A stretch of 60,185 nt of DNA from Bacillus sp. M6-12 (GTDB taxonomy: Bacteria > Bacillota > Bacilli > Bacillales > DSM-1321): contig NZ_PGVF01000022.1 of NCBI RefSeq assembly GCF_002860285.1, positions 1-60,185 on the forward strand. Reading direction: 5' to 3'. The position numbers and the translations under genes are program-made. A model generated the notes under the pieces. The model saw only the letters and a program-made list of their open reading frames with translations. It made no database searches and had not been told where the DNA came from. Positions 55,300-60,185 of the stretch are shown here, in pieces (the stretch's first letter is position 1; every line of letters starts with the position of its first letter).

Positions 55300-56145
55300 T
55301 CATATCTTTGTCAATACGATTCCAAGTAACGCTGTTGCTATTCCGATTATCTGGTAGGCTTTTAGTGACTCTTTATATAAATAACAGCCTGCCAGCACAA
55401 CAACTAAACAGTTTAAGCTGACAATCGGGAAAACGATGCTTGCCATCCCGGTATTTAAAGCATAAAAATAACAGCTGTAGCTAAGTATGCTGATCATTCC
55501 TACACAGGTTCCTATTTTCACTTCAGGGCTTGAAATTTTATTTTTCTCAAAAGCCATTCGAACGCCAAGATAAAGTCCTCCTCCTCCGTACATGGAAGTC
55601 AGAACATCCATTGAGTTCAAATGAAGATAAGAAGTCGTTTTCATCATCACACCAAGTATCCCAAACGACAAAATCGCGAATAGAACCCGCAGCATCCAAG
55701 GCAAATAGTTTTTAGAAAGTTGCTTGGATTTAGGTGTGTATTGGATAACTAAAGCCGCTCCCAGCATGCAAACTATGCCGATTAGCTGAAGGCCTGTAAT
55801 ATTTTCATGGAAGAACAGGGCAGCTGTCAGTATAGGAAAAACAGCATTAGCGGCAATCAAAGGTGCCGTTAAACTAGCTGGACCTTTTTCAAAAGCCATT
55901 GACATTTGGATATTCCCATTTGCGTTTAAAATGCCTATCAATGCCCCTAACAGAACAGAAACTAAGCTCAAATGCACCCTCCCGCTGAATGTTCCGTAAC
56001 CAGCAGTCAATAAAAAGGCTGCCAAGTAAAAGAAAAACTGAATATGAAGCTTGGAATATGTCTTCCCGTCCGATGTACTCCATTTGAAAATAGCATTATT
56101 AATTCCAAAACCTATACTTGTTGTCAATGCTGCCAATACCCACAT
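55300..56145 (-). CDS. EamA family (DMT) transporter
   Basis: The 281-residue protein has ten predicted membrane helices in two five-helix repeats (NANGNIQMSMAFEKGPAS in the first, SCYFYALNTGMASIVFPI in the second), the DMT pattern of metabolite exporters. No substrate can be inferred. ATG 56145 follows AACGAGGAAGAG. Confidence 0.85.
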   Translation of the reverse strand: MWVLAALTTSIGFGINNAIFKWSTSDGKTYSKLHIQFFFYLAAFLLTAGYGTFSGRVHLSLVSVLLGALIGILNANGNIQMSMAFEKGPASLTAPLIAANAVFPILTAALFFHENITGLQLIGIVCMLGAALVIQYTPKSKQLSKNYLPWMLRVLFAILSFGILGVMMKTTSYLHLNSMDVLTSMYGGGGLYLGVRMAFEKNKISSPEVKIGTCVGMISILSYSCYFYALNTGMASIVFPIVSLNCLVVVLAGCYLYKESLKAYQIIGIATALLGIVLTKI

Positions 56146-56480
56146 TATGTACTCTTCCTCGTTCTGAATATTTAATAATCATAATTTTAACATGGATATT
56201 TTTATAAAGGTATTCAATTTTTAAACCTATTAACCCTAATCAACGAACTTTGTGGCATGGGCGCTATTTATCTTTATTTCTCCAACCCGGAAGAAATCTT
56301 TCACTCACTGCCCGATTATCTTGAAGCACACATGAAAATGATGAATGTATTTTGATGCCTTTCACTTCCAGCCATTTTTTATAAAAAAAGCCAAACACAT
56401 CCCCGGATATTAAACATATAAAGAAGAATAGGAAGGGATTTAACTTTCTTTGATACAAAGCTGTATCTGGAGGTGAACGT

Positions 56481-56909
56481 ATGCCAGTTGTAAAAGCCAC
56501 ACAAAAGGATCTGGATTTGCTGGCTAGATTGCTAAGGGCAGAAGCAGAGGGTGAAGGTCAACAGGGAATGCTTATGGTAGGAAACGTGGGTATTAACCGA
56601 ATTAGGGCAAACTGTTCTGATTTTAAGGGGCTCCGGACTATTCCGCAAATGGTTTATCAGCCACATGCCTTTGAAGCAACAATAAAAGGATACTTTTATC
56701 AGCGGGCGAGGGAAGTTGAACGGCGTTTGGCCAGGCGTGTAATAAATGGAGAAAGAATATGGCCTTCCAAATATTCTCTTTGGTATTTCAGGCCGCCTGG
56801 CGACTGCCCTCCGACTTGGTATAATCAGCCGCTAGTAGGACGATATAAGCTGCATTGCTTTTATCAGCCGACCGGTGAAGAATGTGAAAACGTGTATAAT
56901 ACCTTTTAA
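56481..56909 (+). CDS. cwlJ: Spore cortex-lytic enzyme CwlJ
   Basis: This 142-residue Hydrolase_2 family protein has LARLLRAEAEGEGQQG with the catalytic Glu, then GNVGINRIRANCSDF and PSKYSLWYFRPPGDCPPTW. CwlJ degrades cortex peptidoglycan at germination with Ca-DPA. ATG 56481 follows GGAGGTGAAC. The 56146-56480 gap before it holds AT-rich sequence with no convincing gene. Confidence 0.9.
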   Translation: MPVVKATQKDLDLLARLLRAEAEGEGQQGMLMVGNVGINRIRANCSDFKGLRTIPQMVYQPHAFEATIKGYFYQRAREVERRLARRVINGERIWPSKYSLWYFRPPGDCPPTWYNQPLVGRYKLHCFYQPTGEECENVYNTF

Positions 56910-56920
56910 CCTCAATCATC

Positions 56921-56946
56921 AAGCTTCGGATATCCGGAGCTTTTTG
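56921..56946 (+). terminator. Intrinsic terminator after cwlJ
   Basis: AGCTTCGGATATCCGGAGCT is nearly self-complementary, followed by TTTT. Confidence 0.8.
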
Positions 56947-57059
56947 TGATTTTTCGGGAAACTTTATTAGCTTTTGCCAGCTGAAGCGGCTGGACTATGG
57001 TCAAGATTACCATGACCTCTGATGGCTGTAGGACTTGATGCCCCTAACGCAACCAAGGA

Positions 57060-57135
57060 GCCGCTTAAATGGTCTATACTTTCCCTTAATTTCTGTTAGT
57101 TTTCCTTAAATGGCCAACTTTCGATTCCGGCTGAA
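57060..57135. repeat. Phased ~20-21 bp intergenic array A6
   Basis: CTTAAATGG, CCTTAATTTC and CCTTAAATGG occur at about 57064, 57085 and 57105, spacings of 21 and 20. It lies in the 388-bp gap between cwlJ and the ABC relic. Confidence 0.5.
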
Positions 57136-57297
57136 TCCCCGAAAATTTTTCTTACATTAATTTCTCTAAGGCCTGACTATTCTATAACATGACAAAAATG
57201 TAAGTTTGCAGGATATATCGTAAGGAATTGTTATGAATACCAGCTTAATTGTTTTTTATAGTAAATGTACAGAAAGCAATTTAAAGGAGCAATAAGC

Positions 57298-57575
57298 ATG
57301 GATACAGTTTTACAGGCAAATGGGATTAAAAAGGTATATGGAGTGAGAGGAAATGTCTATTCGGCTCTTAATGGAATTGACCTTCAGATTACAAGAGGAG
57401 AATTTGTTGGAATCATGGGGCCGTCTGCAGCAGGAAAGTCTACGATATTAAACATCTTATCAACGATCGATACGCCAAGTGAGGGTTCTTCATTATTAAC
57501 CAGCAAAATATTCTGGAATTGAAAGAAAAAGATTTGGCAGATTTTCGCAGAGATAAGCTGGGATTTAAAGTGAGG
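57298..57575 (+). pseudogene. Bce/FtsE-type ABC transporter ATPase, N-terminal relic
   Basis: A normal start (RBS AAAGGAG, ATG 57298) leads into an ABC ATPase with VYGVRGNVYSALNGIDLQI and the Walker A GPSAAGKST. After about 66 residues the frame shifts; in another frame FIINQQNILELKEKDLADF continues the domain for about 25 residues, then the sequence abruptly becomes the reverse strand of a response-regulator gene. Signature and Walker B motifs are absent. Confidence 0.8.
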
Positions 57576-57739
57576 AGGGTTAATATCAAGCAGGACAAGC
57601 TGGGCTTTACTCTTAAAAAGTCTTGATCTACATGATCAAATTGGTCAACAGCAACAGGATCAAATCCCCCTTTGCTTAAAAAGTCTTCAGTTAAACTTCC
57701 AATTTTATAATCATCTTCTACTATCAAAATTTTATACAC
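57570..57739 (-). pseudogene. OmpR-type response regulator, N-terminal relic
   Basis: GTG 57739 starts YKILIVEDDYKIGSLTEDF, the first strand and acidic pair of a receiver domain. After about 45 codons one base is missing near PSL; in the shifted frame LVLLDIN follows, whose Asp would be phosphorylated, and then the sequence ends at the ABC relic. In Bce systems such a regulator sits beside an ABC exporter. Confidence 0.75.
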
Positions 57740-57850
57740 TGCAGCACCCTGTTTTTTACCTTTATTATACAAAAGTGTGCTGCTATTTTATAGTACTGTT
57801 GAGTACCGGAATCATTCAGCAAATTTAGGATGGATATATTGTTTTTCAGA

Positions 57851-57884
57851 AAAAAACAGGCACCATTGTATGGTGCCTGCCGGA
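57851..57884 (-). terminator. Terminator of katA
   Basis: On the minus strand CAGGCACCAT pairs with ATGGTGCCTG around ACA, followed by seven Ts. Confidence 0.85.
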
Positions 57885-57929
57885 AGTCATCTTGAGGTGC
57901 AATAGCACCATGAGACAAATTCAAAAATA

Positions 57930-59381
57930 TTATACCTCTTGAGGAACGGCTAACCCAAGACCTTCTGCAACGCGGGTTCCATATTCAGGGTCCGCTTTGT
58001 AGAAATGCTGAATTTGGCGGAGTTTGATTTCTTCTATTGTAACAGGCTTCATTGCCCCCACAATATTTTCAACCAGGCGCGCACGCTCTTCTTCACTCAT
58101 CAGGCGATACAGGTCTCCAGCTTGAGTGTAGTGGTCGTTGTGGTCATATGCCACGCTATCAGCAACGCCGGATACAGCCAGAGCTGCGGGCTTATTTTCA
58201 GGTGTTTCTTTTGGTCCGCCAAAGCTGTTTGGCTCGTAATATACAGAACCGCCGCCGTTGCCGTCAAATCTCATTTGCCCGTCACGCTGATAAGTATTTA
58301 CCGGTGATTGTGGACGGTTGATTGGCAATGCATTGTGGTTGGCGCCAACGCGGTAGCGGTGAGCGTCTGAGTATGCGAAAAGGCGTCCTTGCAGCATTTT
58401 ATCAGGAGAAGCCTCGATTCCGGGCACAAATGCACCTGGTGAGAAGGTTGCCTGCTCTACTTCAGCAAAGTAGTTTTCCGGATTCCTGTCAAGAACCATG
58501 CGGCCAACTTCAATTAATGGGTAATCTTTTTGAGACCAAACCTTTGTTACATCAAACGGATCAAAGCGGTATGTGTTTGCGTCCTCCATAGGCATGATCT
58601 GTACATAAAGCTTCCAGGCCGGGAAATCGCCATTCTCAATTGCGTTAAATAAATCTTCTGTATGATAATCTGGATTTTCACCTGCAAGCTTGGCTGCAAG
58701 CTCAACATCAAGATTCTTAATGCCTTGTTCAGTTTTGAAATGGTATTTTACCCAAACTCCTTCGCCTTGTTCATTAACCCATTTGAATGTATGGCTTCCA
58801 AAACCATGCATATGGCGAAGGGTGGCAGGAATTCCCCGGTCTGACATCAAAATTGATACCTGGTGCAGGGACTCAGGTGATAAAGACCAGAAATCCCATA
58901 CAGCAGTCGGATTCTTTAAATGTGTTTTAGGATCTCTTTTTTGAGTATGGATGAAATCAGGAAATTTAATCGCGTCGCGGATAAAGAACACAGGTGTGTT
59001 ATTTCCCACCAGGTCATAGTTCCCTTCTTCTGTATAAAATTTAACAGCAAATCCGCGCGGGTCACGGACTGTATCAGCAGAACCAAGTTCACCTGCTACA
59101 GTAGAAAAACGGATAAACATTGGTGTCCGCTTTCCAACAGCTGACAAGAAATGGGCCTTTGTATATTTGGATACATCATTCGTAACTTCAAAGTAACCAT
59201 GAGCGCCGGCTCCTTTTGCATGAACAACACGTTCAGGAACACGTTCTCTATTAAAGTGGGCCAATTTTTCTAGAAGGTGCACGTCTTGAATTAAAGTTGG
59301 ACCGCGGTGGCCTGCTGTCTGGGAATTTTGGTTATCGCCTACTGGAGCACCCCAGCTGGTAGTTAGGTTATTTTTACTCAT
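57930..59381 (-). CDS. katA: Vegetative catalase KatA
   Basis: The 483-residue haem catalase has the active-site His in [17 protein letters not shown], Asn in [11 protein letters not shown] and the haem-ligand Tyr in [17 protein letters not shown]. It turns hydrogen peroxide into water and oxygen in the cytosol. I chose ATG 59381, seven bases behind GAGGTGATC; the GTG at 59393 is part of that ribosome binding site. A PerR box lies upstream. Confidence 0.96.
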   Translation of the reverse strand: MSKNNLTTSWGAPVGDNQNSQTAGHRGPTLIQDVHLLEKLAHFNRERVPERVVHAKGAGAHGYFEVTNDVSKYTKAHFLSAVGKRTPMFIRFSTVAGELGSADTVRDPRGFAVKFYTEEGNYDLVGNNTPVFFIRDAIKFPDFIHTQKRDPKTHLKNPTAVWDFWSLSPESLHQVSILMSDRGIPATLRHMHGFGSHTFKWVNEQGEGVWVKYHFKTEQGIKNLDVELAAKLAGENPDYHTEDLFNAIENGDFPAWKLYVQIMPMEDANTYRFDPFDVTKVWSQKDYPLIEVGRMVLDRNPENYFAEVEQATFSPGAFVPGIEASPDKMLQGRLFAYSDAHRYRVGANHNALPINRPQSPVNTYQRDGQMRFDGNGGGSVYYEPNSFGGPKETPENKPAALAVSGVADSVAYDHNDHYTQAGDLYRLMSEEERARLVENIVGAMKPVTIEEIKLRQIQHFYKADPEYGTRVAEGLGLAVPQEV

Positions 59382-59425
59382 AAATAGGATCACCTCAAAT
59401 GGAATTTTTAGAAAGATTTAATCTT

Positions 59426-59453
59426 ATGATAACATTTATTAATCAAAAATCAA
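59426..59453 (-). promoter_or_regulatory. Probable katA promoter
   Basis: On the minus strand TTGATT (59453-59448) and TATCAT (59431-59426) are 16 bases apart, and the -35 abuts the PerR-box palindrome. Confidence 0.55.
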
Positions 59454-59488
59454 TACTTATTTATATTAATTATAAATAAATAAGTATT
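59452..59488. promoter_or_regulatory. PerR-like box within a 37-bp palindrome
   Basis: TTATATTAATTATAA at 59461-59475 differs from the PerR consensus TTATAATNATTATAA at one position. It lies off-centre within an inverted repeat with 13-base arms (AATACTTATTTAT and ATAAATAAGTATT). PerR represses katA until peroxide oxidises it. Confidence 0.7.
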
Positions 59489-59550
59489 TTAAACAAAAGT
59501 TGAAAAAAGGATTAGCCACGAAAAAATATATGCAGCCAATCCATAATAAA

Positions 59551-59572
59551 GAACTGCTTGGGCGAGCAGTTC
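59551..59572. terminator. Hairpin with weak T tract
   Basis: GAACTGCT pairs with AGCAGTTC; on the minus strand TTTATTAT follows. It could end a short minus-strand transcript. Confidence 0.4.
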
Positions 59573-59617
59573 CTCTATACGCTGAAAGTATTGGAAGTAT
59601 ATAAAGAAGGATATCAG

Positions 59618-59683
59618 TCATAATAATTGTTGGTCGAAGGAACTGAGTAGAATGTGGAACCTGCTTGTACTCAATTTTCTCAC
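59618..59683 (-). CDS. Possible 21-residue ORF
   Basis: A GTG-started frame begins RKLSTSRFHILL. AAGGAGG lies only two to three bases before the GTG, which is too close; a TTG three codons later has better spacing and would give 18 residues. Its size and lack of known homology make it doubtful; it is listed because the ribosome binding site is strong and a hairpin follows. Confidence 0.2.
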   Translation of the reverse strand: MRKLSTSRFHILLSSFDQQLL

Positions 59684-59708
59684 CACCTCCTTGTAGTTGG
59701 CGAATAAG

Positions 59709-59759
59709 CCTGTGAAAAAAGGGATTATGACACCTGGTCTAATCCTTTTTTTCACAGGA
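59709..59759. repeat. 18-19 bp inverted repeat
   Basis: CTGTGAAAAAAGGGATTA is repeated inverted at the right (TAATCCTTTTTTTCACAG) with one mismatch and a 12-base loop. It could be a terminator-like or protein-binding structure; nothing around it explains it. The rest of 59489-59969 has no convincing gene. Confidence 0.55.
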
Positions 59760-59969
59760 GAAAAAAGAAAATATACAATAGTAATTTACCTTTGCCGTAT
59801 CGCTGTCTTTTTGCTCAAAAGGGCTTTTAGATCTGCGGAATTTTATAAAGTGTGGGTGAATGGTTTTTAGATTCCATATGCAAAAAATTTTTAAATGTGG
59901 GTATAAAATTATGATTAAAACAGAATCTATGATTGTTGTTCATTTTAAATTCAAGGAGGATTTAACAAC

Positions 59970-60185
59970 ATGTCAATGCCATTTAACCAAGCAGGTCAGT
60001 CTCTTCAACAGTTTCAACAGAGAGCCGGGCAACAAACTGGCCAAGGATTCCAAGCGGGCGGCTTCACACAGCAAGCAGGCGGTTTTGGCGGCTTACAGTC
60101 AGTTATGCAGCCAGGATTCGCAGGCACTGACTCACAACAAGTAAGACAAGAAATACAACAAGACCTTGCCAACCAAAGCATGCAG
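59970..60185 (+). CDS. Gln/Gly-rich protein, 3' end beyond window
   Basis: The 72 visible codons begin MSMPFNQAGQSLQQFQQRAG and are rich in Gln and Gly with a GTDSQQVRQEIQQ segment. The composition and the QQVRQ word faintly recall gamma-type small acid-soluble spore proteins, but the match is too weak for a name. RBS AAGGAGGA precedes ATG 59970 by nine bases. The gene is incomplete here. Confidence 0.55.
   Translation, partial: MSMPFNQAGQSLQQFQQRAGQQTGQGFQAGGFTQQAGGFGGLQSVMQPGFAGTDSQQVRQEIQQDLANQSMQ

Noticed and set aside
56220..56355. Short plus-strand frame with protein-like text ending YLEAHMKMMNVF
   Set aside because: About 32 residues from the only ATG, no ribosome binding site; perhaps the tail of a lost gene, but not supportable.
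59860..60144. Plus-strand ORF of 94 codons
   Set aside because: It is out of frame with the better ribosome binding site and start at 59970, and overlaps that gene.

Overview
The window looks like a chromosome segment from a low-to-mid G+C, spore-forming member of the Bacillaceae. The exact genus cannot be fixed from sequence alone; something near Mesobacillus, Cytobacillus or Neobacillus is my inference. The reasons are strong AAGGAGG-type ribosome binding sites, intrinsic terminators with long U tracts, sporulation and germination genes (kapB, kapD, cwlJ, a LysM-GH18 spore-type glycosidase), and gene order that largely follows the Bacillus subtilis yum-yui-mrp-yux-kap-yug block. There are no rRNA or tRNA genes, no CRISPR array and no recognisable transposase.

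Layout. 0-10 kb: ferredoxin-NADP reductase (yumC), NADH dehydrogenase II (yumB) with a Rex-like box, yuiA-yuiB-yuiC, yuiD, a DUF309 gene, leucyl aminopeptidase, small Tyr/Pro-rich and yuzC-like proteins, a DedA membrane protein, and a frameshifted DHNA-CoA thioesterase (yuxO/menI). 10-17 kb: a FAD monooxygenase with an internal deletion, then the complete seven-gene Mrp Na+/H+ antiporter operon on the minus strand. 17-21 kb: an accessory cluster of small Ser/Asp-rich paralogues, then a decayed MerR-quinone oxidoreductase operon that still has a textbook MerR promoter. 21-32 kb: pbpD, yuxJ, kapD, kapB, patB, yugE, yugF and alaR-alaT. 32-36 kb: an L,D-transpeptidase, an XRE regulator, an ECF sigma/membrane anti-sigma pair and yugI. 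36-44 kb: rocR facing rocD with a sigma-54 promoter between them, yuzA, yugJ, pgi and yugN. 44-60 kb: LysM-GH18 glycosidase, a MerR-controlled acyl-CoA ligase/dehydrogenase operon, a methyltransferase, a YitT protein, a ComFB-like protein, a penicillin acylase, an EamA transporter, cwlJ, a fused relic of a Bce-type ABC transporter and response regulator, PerR-boxed catalase, and the start of a Gln/Gly-rich gene cut by the window end.

The most unusual material is non-coding. (1) A dispersed repeat with a common left end (AAGTATAA...GTACAGATGTCTAGCTCCAG) and right end (GCGCTTGCGCTTTT) occurs about ten times. At six places its right end lies 1-5 bases beyond the stop codon of a minus-strand gene, so it behaves like a portable 3'-UTR. 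(2) At least six intergenic stretches carry imperfect arrays with a period of about 20-21 bp, each locus using its own repeated word; five of the six lie between convergent genes. (3) A structured minus-strand region at about 31.84-31.99 kb ends in a strong intrinsic terminator with no gene upstream, and looks like an sRNA. All motif calls were made by eye without database searches.
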